From: an uncultured Luminiphilus sp.
GTDB lineage: Bacteria; Pseudomonadota; Gammaproteobacteria; Pseudomonadales; Halieaceae
DNA length: 44,362 nt
Direction: 5' to 3'
NCBI GenBank assembly: GCA_905479205.1
Contig: CAJQLP010000059.1
Coordinates: 1-44,362 of the forward strand
The position numbers and the translations under genes were made by a program. Below, one piece after another: positions 32,315 through 40,808 of this stretch (positions within the stretch are counted from its first letter, which is position 1; every line of letters starts with the position of its first letter). Below the pieces are notes generated by a model. That model had not been told where the DNA came from. It ran no database searches and saw nothing but the letters and a program-made list of their open reading frames with translations.

Positions 32315-34042
32315 CTAACCATCGGGTCCGCTGCGGCGCTTAAACACTTCTCGCCCCCCCGAGAAAGTATGATCCACCCGAATCTCGTGTAATGAGTGGA
32401 TCGGTGCAAAATATGGGTCGCGTTCCAATACGACAATATCGGCGAGCTTACCGACCTCGATCGTACCGATTTGCTCCTCTAGACCGATCTGCCATGCAGC
32501 ATCGACCGTGTGTGCGCGAAGAGCCTGATCAACGCTTAAACGCTCACTCACTAAGGATTGAACAGGATAATCGGGGTCACCCGCGCGCTGGCGTGTGACG
32601 GCCATTTCAATATTGAACATGGGATTTAGCGCGTCGACACCAATCCAAGTCACCGGATAATCGCTGCCTAATGTGACTTTTGCACCGTTACGTCGAATAG
32701 AGGCGAGAGGATAAAGCTGCTCGAATCGCTCCCGACCTAAGTACTCTAGCGCGACATAATCGTATTCAAACCATGTCGGCGTAGTTTGCGCCACCACATT
32801 GAGTTCAGCGAAACGCAGGATATCTGCTGGGTTGACCACCTCAATATGGCAAATGGTAAATCGTGATGCAGTCTTGGGATAGGCTTCCCTCGCGGCTTGC
32901 ACGGCATTGAGAGCCGTATTCACTGCGCCATCACCAATCGCATGCAAGTGCAAATCACGGTCTATCCCAGCAGCCTCTATAACCGTAGCAATGACTTCAG
33001 GCGCAGGTAGCAAAGGCGTCGCCACATGTCCTTCGGGCAAAACATAAGGCTCTAACGTAACCGCAGTTTTTGCCTCGACAGTGCCATCGAGAGAAAGCTT
33101 GAGGGTATTAACGTCAAAGTATGGGTGCTCATAGTCGGTATCGAGCTGCTGGAGTCGCTCGAGTGCTGTCTCTAAATCTGACGGGCGATTGACATAGAGC
33201 GACGCAATAATGCGAACCGGCAGCGCTTCTTGCTCGGCGAGTTCTAAGGCCAACTGTCGTCCAAGATCCGCCGTTTCAATCATGCCCGCATCAAATGCCG
33301 AGGTTAAACCCACCCGGGACATTTCACGCAAGAAGGCTGGCGCCGCCTTGCGCAAAGCAGGCATGGACACCACGTCCAGCGCATTCATCACTGGCTCTAT
33401 CGCCGCACCTTCTACGAGCCATCCCGTCGGCACGCCCTCGTCATCACGCTGGAAGAAATGCGCACCGGGAACGGGGTCTGGGGATTCAGAGGAAATACCC
33501 GCCATCGCGAGAGCCATGGAATTCGCCCAAGCGGTGTGGCCACCTTCATCAATAATTAACGCCGGGCGGTCCGACACGATCTGGTCCAATTCTTTAGCTG
33601 TGGGACCATCAATCCCAAATGCCCGCGCTAAAAAGCCTGCACCCAATACCGGATTTTGTTCCGGATTATCTGCAATGTGTTGAGCGAGTGCTGCCAATAC
33701 CTCCTCCGCACTTTGCGAAGGCGACAGCATGGCCCCGTCAACTAAGGGTAGGGTATCCATAATATGAATATGCGTATCAATAAACCCGGGGAATACAGCA
33801 CGGCCGTTTAGATCGATGATTTTTGTTCCCGTGCCGGCTTGTCTCAGTGCGGCCTTGTCATCGCCCACAAATGCAATTTTATCGCCTTCTATGACTAGCG
33901 CTGTCTCTCGCTGGGCGCTGGCATCCATGGTGTACACAAAACCGTTGTGCAATACCCAATCGGCGGCCGCCGAAACACCGTTGCTTGATAGCAGCAATCC
34001 GATCGCAAGCGACCTGGCTAACGATCTTGCTCGCGACCCCAT
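32315..34042 (-). CDS. Exported amidohydrolase (YtcJ-like, amidohydrolase family 3)
   Basis: Metal-dependent hydrolase of about 575 residues. The N-terminus looks like a signal peptide (MGSRARSLARSLAIGLLLSS, cleavage near GVSAAADW), so the enzyme is predicted periplasmic. The metal motif GFIDTHIHIMD near residue 85, DEGGHTAWANS, LHLHAIGDGAVNTALNAV, ICHIEVVNP and TLGSDYPVTW give the complete amidohydrolase ligand set (HxH, His, His, Asp). The C-terminus closes with GKLADIVVLERDP. The family cleaves N-acyl, carbamate or imide bonds; the exact substrate is unknown. Start uncertain: the ATG at 34042 gives a normal signal peptide, while the ATG at 34087 adds 15 residues; neither has a good SD. It is divergent from the isochorismatase-family gene. 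Confidence 0.82.
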   Translation of the reverse strand: MGSRARSLARSLAIGLLLSSNGVSAAADWVLHNGFVYTMDASAQRETALVIEGDKIAFVGDDKAALRQAGTGTKIIDLNGRAVFPGFIDTHIHIMDTLPLVDGAMLSPSQSAEEVLAALAQHIADNPEQNPVLGAGFLARAFGIDGPTAKELDQIVSDRPALIIDEGGHTAWANSMALAMAGISSESPDPVPGAHFFQRDDEGVPTGWLVEGAAIEPVMNALDVVSMPALRKAAPAFLREMSRVGLTSAFDAGMIETADLGRQLALELAEQEALPVRIIASLYVNRPSDLETALERLQQLDTDYEHPYFDVNTLKLSLDGTVEAKTAVTLEPYVLPEGHVATPLLPAPEVIATVIEAAGIDRDLHLHAIGDGAVNTALNAVQAAREAYPKTASRFTICHIEVVNPADILRFAELNVVAQTTPTWFEYDYVALEYLGRERFEQLYPLASIRRNGAKVTLGSDYPVTWIGVDALNPMFNIEMAVTRQRAGDPDYPVQSLVSERLSVDQALRAHTVDAAWQIGLEEQIGTIEVGKLADIVVLERDPYFAPIHSLHEIRVDHTFSGGREVFKRRSGPDG

Positions 34043-34227
34043 AAGCGACTTTTTATATCTCTGTATTGACACGTCTAACCCCACCATTCTGATACCAGTA
34101 ATGCCAGTTAACTTAGCACGGATAGTTTATGTGTTGAGCCATATCGTGCCACTAGCATCAAAACTGAGTTATGGTTGTCGCTCTGCTATGGATCAATTAT
34201 CTACCGTTGTTACAGAGAGAACGTGCT
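34043..34227. other. Divergent intergenic region
   Basis: The 185 nt between the amidohydrolase (-) and the isochorismatase-family hydrolase (+) should hold both promoters. The best plus-strand match is TTGTCG, 17 nt, TATCTA (34174-34202), which is poor. I see no clear palindrome or terminator. Confidence 0.3.
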
Positions 34228-34836
34228 ATGACTGAAACCCGCACTCTTGAGCGAGCGTCACAAGGTTTAGGGCAGCGACCCGCACTGATAATTGTTGATG
34301 TTATTAATGGGTTCACCGACCCCAACTGCCCTCTCGGCTCAGATGCTCATTCAGTGGTGGCGGCTAACTGCAAGTTGCTCGATCGTTTTCATACACAACA
34401 ATTACCTGTCTATTTGACGACTGTTGTCTACCACAATGATAGCGATGCCAGTGTATTTCGAGACCGGCTGCCTGCGCTTAATGTTTTGTCTGCTGGCTCA
34501 CACTGGGTGGAGTTCGACTCTAGACTGCAGCTCTCTGAGAGCGATCAGCGAATAGAGAAAACCCATGCGAGCGCGTTTCACGGCACTCATCTCGACGAAC
34601 AACTCAAAGAGCGCAACGTGGATTCGCTCGTAGTGACAGGACTGACGACCAGCGGTTGCGTGCGTGCGACCGCTGTCGATGGCTTGCAGTGCAACTACAA
34701 AGTCGTCGTGCCACGCGAAGCAACAGGCGATAGGAATCAAGCGGCCCATGAAGCCAATTTGTTCGATCTAAACGCCAAGTATGCCGACGTGATGAGCCTA
34801 GAAGATCTACTTTTGTTGTTAGACGCTATTACCTGA
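34228..34836 (+). CDS. Isochorismatase-family cysteine hydrolase (N-carbamoylsarcosine amidase-like)
   Basis: Cytosolic cysteine hydrolase of 202 residues. The catalytic triad is visible: Asp24 in LIIVDVINGF, Lys111 in RIEKTHASAF and Cys144 in LTTSGCVRATAVDGLQ, preceded by the usual cis-peptide region. The TSGCVRATAVDG pattern is closer to N-carbamoylsarcosine amidase and related carbamoyl or nicotinamide hydrolases than to isochorismate synthesis enzymes. The ATG at 34228 is chosen because GAGAGAA sits 7 nt upstream and the 19 extra residues of the longer frame are unconserved. In creatinine degradation such an enzyme acts after the HyuAB-type N-methylhydantoinase, so its place near hyuAB is suggestive (inference). 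Its 3' end overlaps the DUF1244 gene by 18 nt. Confidence 0.85.
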   Translation: MTETRTLERASQGLGQRPALIIVDVINGFTDPNCPLGSDAHSVVAANCKLLDRFHTQQLPVYLTTVVYHNDSDASVFRDRLPALNVLSAGSHWVEFDSRLQLSESDQRIEKTHASAFHGTHLDEQLKERNVDSLVVTGLTTSGCVRATAVDGLQCNYKVVVPREATGDRNQAAHEANLFDLNAKYADVMSLEDLLLLLDAIT

Positions 34837-35109
34837 AGTCTTTTCAAAGGCCGCTTTTTGCTCGGGCGTCGCCTCAGTTTGATACTTCGCCTTCCATTCT
34901 CCATAGGGCATGCCATAGACTTTTTCACGCGCCGTGTCCAAGTCGACACTCTCGCCTTGGGCATCCGCCGCAGCAACGTACCACTTAGACAGGCAATTAC
35001 GGCAAAACCCCGAGAGATTCATAAGGTCTATGTTTTGAACGTCTTTGCGGCTATCTAAATGCTCCAGCAATCGCCGGAAAACGGCTGCTTCAACTGCTTC
35101 ATTACTCAC
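34819..35109 (-). CDS. DUF1244 family protein
   Basis: Small protein of 96 residues belonging to DUF1244, mostly helical. The signature NIDLMNLSGFCRNCLSKWY near residue 40 includes the conserved Cys pair CRNC; YGMPYGEWKAKYQ follows. Function is unknown. The start is GTG at 35109, with AAGGAG 6 nt upstream; the longer frame (to 35151) would run inside the Nudix gene. It overlaps the Nudix stop by 8 nt in the sequence GTGAGTAA, so the two are coupled. Its 3' end overlaps the convergent isochorismatase-family gene by 18 nt (34819-34836), leaving no room for a terminator. Confidence 0.85.
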   Translation of the reverse strand: MSNEAVEAAVFRRLLEHLDSRKDVQNIDLMNLSGFCRNCLSKWYVAAADAQGESVDLDTAREKVYGMPYGEWKAKYQTEATPEQKAAFEKTSGNSV

Positions 35110-35599
35110 GGTGGGCTCCTTTTCGCATCGATGATTTTCGTTCTCTAACAATTTCCACCATCAGTAGACCCTGATCGGGAAATCGCCAGTTAAGATCTAT
35201 GAACTGTTCGGGCGTGTAAAAATCAGCACCGTGGACTTCCCAAGGGCGAGAAATTTTGACCTCAGGTGAAGTCTGGACCGGTTCGCACGAGTACAGCCTG
35301 AAACCGTTGGCGAACTCACGGACCATACTACTAGCACGTACCTCGATACCCGTCTCTTCCCAGGTTTCGCGCTCAGCCGCACATTGCGCCGACTCACCTG
35401 AATCGACACTGCCTCCAGGGGGACTGAAACCACCACCCTGTCCCTGCATAAGTAAAAGCTTGCCCTCCCAAAGCACCATGCAGCCGGCGCTTGGAGCACT
35501 ATCCTCTACTTCGCTGAAATTACACGTGGGACGTTGATCACAGGCCATTAGCAGCGCGAGTGAAAGCACCACTGAAATTCGTAAAGGGCCTTTACTCAT
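35102..35599 (-). CDS. Nudix hydrolase predicted to be a lipoprotein
   Basis: Protein of 165 residues from the ATG at 35597-35599. The N-terminus MSKGPLRISVVLSLALLMAC looks like a lipoprotein signal with lipobox LMAC (Cys20). The Nudix box is intact: GGSVDSGE, seven residues, REtwEETGI (Gx5Ex7REUxEExGU). Nudix enzymes hydrolyse nucleoside diphosphates linked to other groups; an envelope location would be unusual. The start overlaps the dnaE stop by 8 nt (ATGAGTAA), and its own stop overlaps the next gene in the same pattern, so dnaE, this gene and the DUF1244 gene appear translationally linked. The longer frame begins inside dnaE and is not supported. Preference for a periplasmic substrate is unproven. 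Confidence 0.8.
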   Translation of the reverse strand: MSKGPLRISVVLSLALLMACDQRPTCNFSEVEDSAPSAGCMVLWEGKLLLMQGQGGGFSPPGGSVDSGESAQCAAERETWEETGIEVRASSMVREFANGFRLYSCEPVQTSPEVKISRPWEVHGADFYTPEQFIDLNWRFPDQGLLMVEIVRERKSSMRKGAHRE

Positions 35600-38500
35600 A
35601 AACGAGTTCAACGGCCTCAGCGCCGACAGCACCACGCAGCGCCTCGAGCAAACCATCGCTTGGCTGTACCTTCCAAGCCTCACCTAAACGCACGTGCGCC
35701 TGACCACGAGATTGTTTATAGGCCAATGTTACAGGACACTGGCCTCCTGCCGCCTGTCGTAAAGTGTCTCTCACGAGCTGGCGAATATTCTCACTAAATT
35801 GATCCCCGTTCACATGCAGCCGCAGCTCACGCACACGATGTTGACGCGCTTCTTCAAGCGAGCGGATCTCGCGCGCACGAATAGTAAGGCCACCTGAAAA
35901 ATCATCTTGCTGAACACGGCCTTCGATCAAAACAATATTGCCTTTAACAAGCAGCTCGCGGTTATCGCTGTAGGTCTCCGCATAAACCGTCGATTCCATC
36001 TGCGCCGATTTATCATCGAGGCGGACAACAGCCATCACACCTCGTTGCGTTTTAATAGTTCTGACATCCACAATCAGTCCGGCAACCGTCGCGTTGTTGC
36101 CTGCCTGCATTTCACGAATCCGGCGGGGTACGAATTTGCGCAATTCATGCTCGTACTCATCGATAGGGTGAGCACTCAGGAAACTACCAATGCTCTCTAC
36201 TTCTCCTGCCAGTAACTCTCGCAAAGTCCAAGGGCGGACTTTCCGATGCTCCGCATAAACATCACCCGTATCGGCTGAAAGAGCCACTTCGCCGAACAAG
36301 TCAACCATGCCCGCAGCACTGTTCGCAGCGGTCTGCTCCGCAGCCTTTAGCGCGTCATCGAGGGCCGCCATTTGCACCCAGCGCTCGGCTCCGAACTGAT
36401 CAAGAGCGCCACTTTTTATTAGCGCTTCTAACGCTCGACGATTAACCTTGCGTGGATCCGTGCGCGAACATAAATCAAATAAGTCGCTAAACGGCTTGTC
36501 TCGTCGAGCAGCAAGTAGACTTTCAATAGGACCCTCGCCTAGCCCCTTAATTGCACCCAGTCCGTAAATAATGTCGCCTGAATCATCCGCACTGAACATG
36601 TAACCACCTTCGTTAACCGCCGGTGGACGTACCGTCAGTCCCATTGAGCGGCATTCGTCACGAAAGGTGAGTAGCTTATCGGTATTGTCGAGTTCCGAGC
36701 TCATGACCGCGGCCATAAATTGAGACGGATAGTGAGTTTTCAGCCATGCAGTTTGATAAGAGACAAGGGCATAAGCGGCTGAATGCGACTTGTTGAAGCC
36801 ATAGCCTGCAAATTTTTCTACGAGGTCAAAGATCTTCATTGCGAGATCAGGATTTATGCCCTTAGCCGCCGCACCCTCAGCAAATACAGACCGCTGCTTG
36901 GCCATTTCTTCGGGTTTTTTCTTGCCCATAGCCCGGCGCAGCAAATCAGCGCCGCCAAGGGTATAACCCGCAAGCTCCTGAGCAATCTGCATCACTTGCT
37001 CTTGATAGAGAATAATACCGTAGGTGGGCTCCAGAATGGGTTTCAGCGATTCGTGCTGATAATCCTTATCGGGGTAGGACAGTGCCTCACGGCCATGCTT
37101 CCGGTCGATAAAGTTATCAACCATCCCCGACTGCAATGGACCAGGACGAAACAATGCAACCAAAGCAATAATATCTTCGAAGCAATCGGGCAGCAGCCGT
37201 TTTATAAGCTCCTTCATACCCCGAGATTCGAGCTGAAAAATAGCCGTGGTTTCAGCGGATTTCAGCAGCCGAAATACCTCAGGGTCATCGAGAGGTATTG
37301 TCGTTATATCGAGACCTGGTTCATCTTGACGCTGTCGAGTTGCGTCGATCATCTTTACCGCCCAATCGATGATCGTCAATGTGCGCAGGCCGAGGAAATC
37401 GAACTTTACAAGCCCGGCATCTTCCACATCATTTTTATCATACTGCGTAACAACACCGGCCCCCTCTTCATCGCAGTAGAGCGGCGAAAAATCCGTCAAT
37501 CTCGATGGCGCAATGACTACGCCACCCGCGTGTTTACCCACGTTACGCGTCACACCCTCAAGCTGTAACGCCATGTCCCAAATTTCTTGCGCCGAACTGT
37601 CCTCCTCGAGCAGTTGTCGAAGCGCATCCTCTTGGTCAATTGCCTTCTCCAAGGTCATCCCAACTTCGAAGGGAATCAGTTTAGAAAGCTTGTCAGCCAA
37701 ACCATAGGGTTTGTCTTGCACGCGCGCGACGTCGCGCACCACGGCTTTAGCCGCCATGGTGCCAAAAGTGATAATTTGCGAAACCGCTTCGCGACCGTAA
37801 AGGTTTGCCACGTAGTCGATCACTTCGTCGCGACGTTCCATACAGAAATCGACGTCGAAATCAGGCATCGATACACGCTGGGGATTAAGAAATCGTTCGA
37901 ACAGCAAATCGTACTCTAGGGGGTCAAGATCAGTAATCTCTAGCGCATACGCGACTAATGAGCCAGCGCCCGACCCTCGCCCGGGGCCTACTGCAATCCC
38001 GTTTTTCTTGGCCCAACGAATGAAATCCATGACGACTAAGAAATAGCCCGGAAATCCCATTTCGTTAATAACGTTTAACTCAAAGTCGAGTCTTGCACGA
38101 TACGTGTGCTCATCGCTTACCGATAATTTTTTCAGTCGTTCGGTTAAGCCCGCGTGAGACAGTTGCGCGAGAAACTCTTCAATGGTTAGGCCATCGGGCA
38201 CAGGGAAGTTCGGAAGAAAAGGTTCGCCGAGGCGAATGACAACCGAACAGCGACGCGCAATCTCTACCGTGTTTTGTAGCGCCTCTGGGATGTCAGAAAA
38301 CAATTCTGCCATCTCATCGGGTGATCGCAGATACTGCTGCTCGGAATACTCACGCGCACGACGCGGGTCATCGAGCGTACGTCCATAACCAATACACACT
38401 CTAGCTTCGTGTGCTTCAAATTCCTCTGAGCTTAAAAATCGTACGTCATTGGTAGCAACTACAGGGCATTGAACCTCTGTCGCTAAAGCAACAGCAGCTT

Positions 38501-39041
38501 CAATATAATCCTCTTCCCATTCACGCCCTGTACGCTGAAGCTCCACGTAAAAACGGTCGGGGAATGTAGCCATCATTGACTGCAAAACTTGACGCGCTTC
38601 ATTGTGATGCCCATGAAGAAGGAACTGGCCAATCTGTCCAGCTCTTCCCCCGGATAGACCGATCAAACCGTCTGCCAAACCATCGAGCCAATCGCGTTGA
38701 ATTCGAGCCTGGCCATGGTACTGGCCTTCTTGCCAAGCACGAGAAATGAGCAGCGTTAGATTTTTATAGCCTGTTTCATCAAGGGCAAGCAACGTCAGGG
38801 GCCAGGGACGCTCTTTGTCATGAGGGTCATCGAGCCAAAAATCGGCGCCAATGATCAATTTAACGCCAGCAGCCTGCGACGCCTTATAAGCTTTGATAAG
38901 CCCATAGAAATTAGTGACGTCCGTTAGGGCGACCGCGGGCATTCCCATGTCTGCTACTTTAGACATCAACTTGGGAATCCGCACTAAACCATCGACCAAG
39001 GAGAATTCGCTATGTACTTTTAAGTGGATAAATTGCGTCAT
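35592..39041 (-). CDS. dnaE: DNA polymerase III alpha subunit
   Basis: Replicative polymerase subunit of 1149 residues. It has an N-terminal PHP domain (IHLKVHSEFSLVDG, residues 5-18), the polymerase palm with catalytic aspartates in MPDFDVDFCMERR and KFDFLGLRTLT, the fingers segment FRPGPLQSGMV, and GRGSGAGSLVAYAL. The C-terminal HhH region is followed by a clamp-binding motif (GMVDLFGE near residue 910), an OB-fold (TVAGLIVDVRTIKTQRG) and a terminal domain that would contact tau. The ATG at 39039-39041 is used (SD GGAAAC; family-like MTQFIHLKVHSEF); the longer frame starts at a TTG overlapping rnhB. It lies 32 nt after rnhB in the conserved lpx-rnhB-dnaE string. Confidence 0.96.
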   Translation of the reverse strand: MTQFIHLKVHSEFSLVDGLVRIPKLMSKVADMGMPAVALTDVTNFYGLIKAYKASQAAGVKLIIGADFWLDDPHDKERPWPLTLLALDETGYKNLTLLISRAWQEGQYHGQARIQRDWLDGLADGLIGLSGGRAGQIGQFLLHGHHNEARQVLQSMMATFPDRFYVELQRTGREWEEDYIEAAVALATEVQCPVVATNDVRFLSSEEFEAHEARVCIGYGRTLDDPRRAREYSEQQYLRSPDEMAELFSDIPEALQNTVEIARRCSVVIRLGEPFLPNFPVPDGLTIEEFLAQLSHAGLTERLKKLSVSDEHTYRARLDFELNVINEMGFPGYFLVVMDFIRWAKKNGIAVGPGRGSGAGSLVAYALEITDLDPLEYDLLFERFLNPQRVSMPDFDVDFCMERRDEVIDYVANLYGREAVSQIITFGTMAAKAVVRDVARVQDKPYGLADKLSKLIPFEVGMTLEKAIDQEDALRQLLEEDSSAQEIWDMALQLEGVTRNVGKHAGGVVIAPSRLTDFSPLYCDEEGAGVVTQYDKNDVEDAGLVKFDFLGLRTLTIIDWAVKMIDATRQRQDEPGLDITTIPLDDPEVFRLLKSAETTAIFQLESRGMKELIKRLLPDCFEDIIALVALFRPGPLQSGMVDNFIDRKHGREALSYPDKDYQHESLKPILEPTYGIILYQEQVMQIAQELAGYTLGGADLLRRAMGKKKPEEMAKQRSVFAEGAAAKGINPDLAMKIFDLVEKFAGYGFNKSHSAAYALVSYQTAWLKTHYPSQFMAAVMSSELDNTDKLLTFRDECRSMGLTVRPPAVNEGGYMFSADDSGDIIYGLGAIKGLGEGPIESLLAARRDKPFSDLFDLCSRTDPRKVNRRALEALIKSGALDQFGAERWVQMAALDDALKAAEQTAANSAAGMVDLFGEVALSADTGDVYAEHRKVRPWTLRELLAGEVESIGSFLSAHPIDEYEHELRKFVPRRIREMQAGNNATVAGLIVDVRTIKTQRGVMAVVRLDDKSAQMESTVYAETYSDNRELLVKGNIVLIEGRVQQDDFSGGLTIRAREIRSLEEARQHRVRELRLHVNGDQFSENIRQLVRDTLRQAAGGQCPVTLAYKQSRGQAHVRLGEAWKVQPSDGLLEALRGAVGAEAVELVYE

Positions 39042-39073
39042 AGTTTCCAAGCTAGCTGAGTCCTCTGAGGTTC

Positions 39074-39670
39074 TCAAGACCCCTGCCGCAAAAGTCGTTT
39101 TACGGGCCCAAAACTCGTTCGATGACTCGGTGTCGGGCCGAGAGCCTCCAGTGCCTGCAAGTGCTCTCGCGTGGGATAACCCTTGTGTTTTTCGAATCCA
39201 TAGCCGGGATACTGGTCGTTCAGCGCAACCAATTCTGCATCACGCTGAACCTTCGCGAGAATAGACGCTGCGCCAATAGCTGGCTCCAAGGCGTCCCCTC
39301 CAATCACAGCGCGAGCCTCATAAGGCCAGCGCGGCAAGCGATTACCGTCTACCAACACAAAGTGCGGCTGAATATGGAGTGCCGCCACAGCGCGATGCAT
39401 AGCGAGCAAAGACGCCTGAAGAATATTTAACTCATCAATCTCTAAAACGCTCGCTCGCCCTATTGCCCACGACACGGCGAACTCTCGAATGTCTGCTGCA
39501 ATTCGGTCTCGACGATTTTCTGAGAGCTTTTTAGAGTCGGTGATACCATCGGGCACGGTATCACCTAAAATTACCGCTGCCGCGACAACATCTCCTGCAA
39601 GCGGACCGCGACCCACCTCGTCGACCCCCGCCACTAACTGTCCCTTTGTCGGCGTAAACAAGTCAGTCAT
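39074..39670 (-). CDS. rnhB: Ribonuclease HII
   Basis: Removes ribonucleotides misincorporated in DNA. The 198 residues carry the catalytic set [13 protein letters not shown] (Asp, Glu), [21 protein letters not shown] and [14 protein letters not shown]. The start is the ATG at 39668-39670, which overlaps the lpxB stop as ATGA and has AGGG upstream. The longer frame adds 14 unconserved residues lying inside lpxB. The neighbouring order lpxB-rnhB-dnaE is standard for gammaproteobacteria. Confidence 0.95.
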   Translation of the reverse strand: MTDLFTPTKGQLVAGVDEVGRGPLAGDVVAAAVILGDTVPDGITDSKKLSENRRDRIAADIREFAVSWAIGRASVLEIDELNILQASLLAMHRAVAALHIQPHFVLVDGNRLPRWPYEARAVIGGDALEPAIGAASILAKVQRDAELVALNDQYPGYGFEKHKGYPTREHLQALEALGPTPSHRTSFGPVKRLLRQGS

Positions 39671-40797
39671 TGGTGCCCTTTTTGAATCAGATGTTCCAGT
39701 GCGTCGGCACAACGACCAGCGAAGCCGCTGCCAATCGAGGCGGCAATACTGTCAAAAGCGGGCACTTGGATATCTTCGCCGCGAGTCATTGCCTCGATCA
39801 ATGCGTCTGCCAGGGCCTCAGGGGTGGCTGCATCTTGCAGTAACTCGGGAACCACCTCCCGTCCGGCGAGGATATTGGGCAAGCCAACGAAGCGCGTAGT
39901 CGCCATTCGAGACAATATTTGCCAGGAAAGCCAGGCCATTCTATAAGCGATAACCATTGGTCGCCTCAGCAACATCGCTTCCAATGTTGCGGTACCCGAG
40001 GCGAGCAAGACAGCGTCGGCTGCTTGCATAGCAAGTCTACCCTGTCCATCGACGATGGTGACCTGGAGGCGTTTGTTTTCAAGCGCCTTCTCAATTTGAC
40101 TGCGTCGATCGCCGTTAGCAGCAGGAATGACAAACGTGAGTTCTGGCTGTTCTGCGGTTAACCGCTCTAAGGTCGGCACGAAAACATCCATCAAGGTCGC
40201 CACCTCTCCCGCACGACTACCGGGTAAAACCGCGAGCACCGAAGTAGTAGAAGGAAGGCCTAGCTGGGCACGAGCGGCATTTTTATCGGGTAGATTCGCC
40301 AGCTCTTCAAGCAATGGATGGCCCACACAAACTGCCGGGACACCAGCGCGCTGATAAATATCAAGTTCAAACGGAAGCAGGCAGAGCATGAGATCAACCG
40401 ACTGGGCAATAGCTTTGATCCGATTGGGGCGCCAAGCCCATACCGAAGGGCTAACTAAGTGCGCGCAGGTTTGGCCCTGTTGTCGCAGTCGTCGCTCGAG
40501 AGTGAGATTAAAATCGGGGCTATCAATACCCATGAAACAATCGGGCCGCCATTCGCTTTGCTGCTGGAACAAGTCAGCGCGGATGCGAAGTAGTTCTGGG
40601 AGTCGCTTAAGAGGTTCAACCAGCCCCATAACCGCCAAGCGATCCATCGGATAAAGTGACGCCAATCCCTGTTCGATTAAGAGCGGCCCACCAATGCCAC
40701 TGAGGCTAAGATCAGGATGGCGCTGGTGTAACTCGCTCACAAGCGACGCACCTAGAATATCTCCCGACGCCTCTCCCGCCAGCAGACCCAGCTTCAC
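39667..40797 (-). CDS. lpxB: Lipid-A-disaccharide synthase
   Basis: Membrane-associated GT19 glycosyltransferase joining UDP-2,3-diacylglucosamine and lipid X into the lipid A disaccharide. The 376 residues include the N-terminal [48 protein letters not shown] and the donor-site motifs [10 protein letters not shown] and [17 protein letters not shown] start (40795-40797) with SD GAGGG that overlaps the lpxA TAG stop; the gap is 11 nt. It overlaps rnhB downstream by 4 nt. No anomalies apart from the GTG start. Confidence 0.96.
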   Translation of the reverse strand: MKLGLLAGEASGDILGASLVSELHQRHPDLSLSGIGGPLLIEQGLASLYPMDRLAVMGLVEPLKRLPELLRIRADLFQQQSEWRPDCFMGIDSPDFNLTLERRLRQQGQTCAHLVSPSVWAWRPNRIKAIAQSVDLMLCLLPFELDIYQRAGVPAVCVGHPLLEELANLPDKNAARAQLGLPSTTSVLAVLPGSRAGEVATLMDVFVPTLERLTAEQPELTFVIPAANGDRRSQIEKALENKRLQVTIVDGQGRLAMQAADAVLLASGTATLEAMLLRRPMVIAYRMAWLSWQILSRMATTRFVGLPNILAGREVVPELLQDAATPEALADALIEAMTRGEDIQVPAFDSIAASIGSGFAGRCADALEHLIQKGHQ

Positions 40798-40808
40798 GCC
40801 GCAGCCCT

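Noticed and set aside
18800-34836. Recent genomic island with mobile-element borders
   Set aside because: No integrase, transposase, att-like repeat or tRNA border was seen, and base composition is similar by eye to the flanks. The region is accessory in content but not demonstrably mobile.
36783-37568. Open frame of 261 codons on the plus strand inside dnaE
   Set aside because: Antisense to a highly conserved polymerase core; no family features, start signal or independent context. Treated as a shadow frame.
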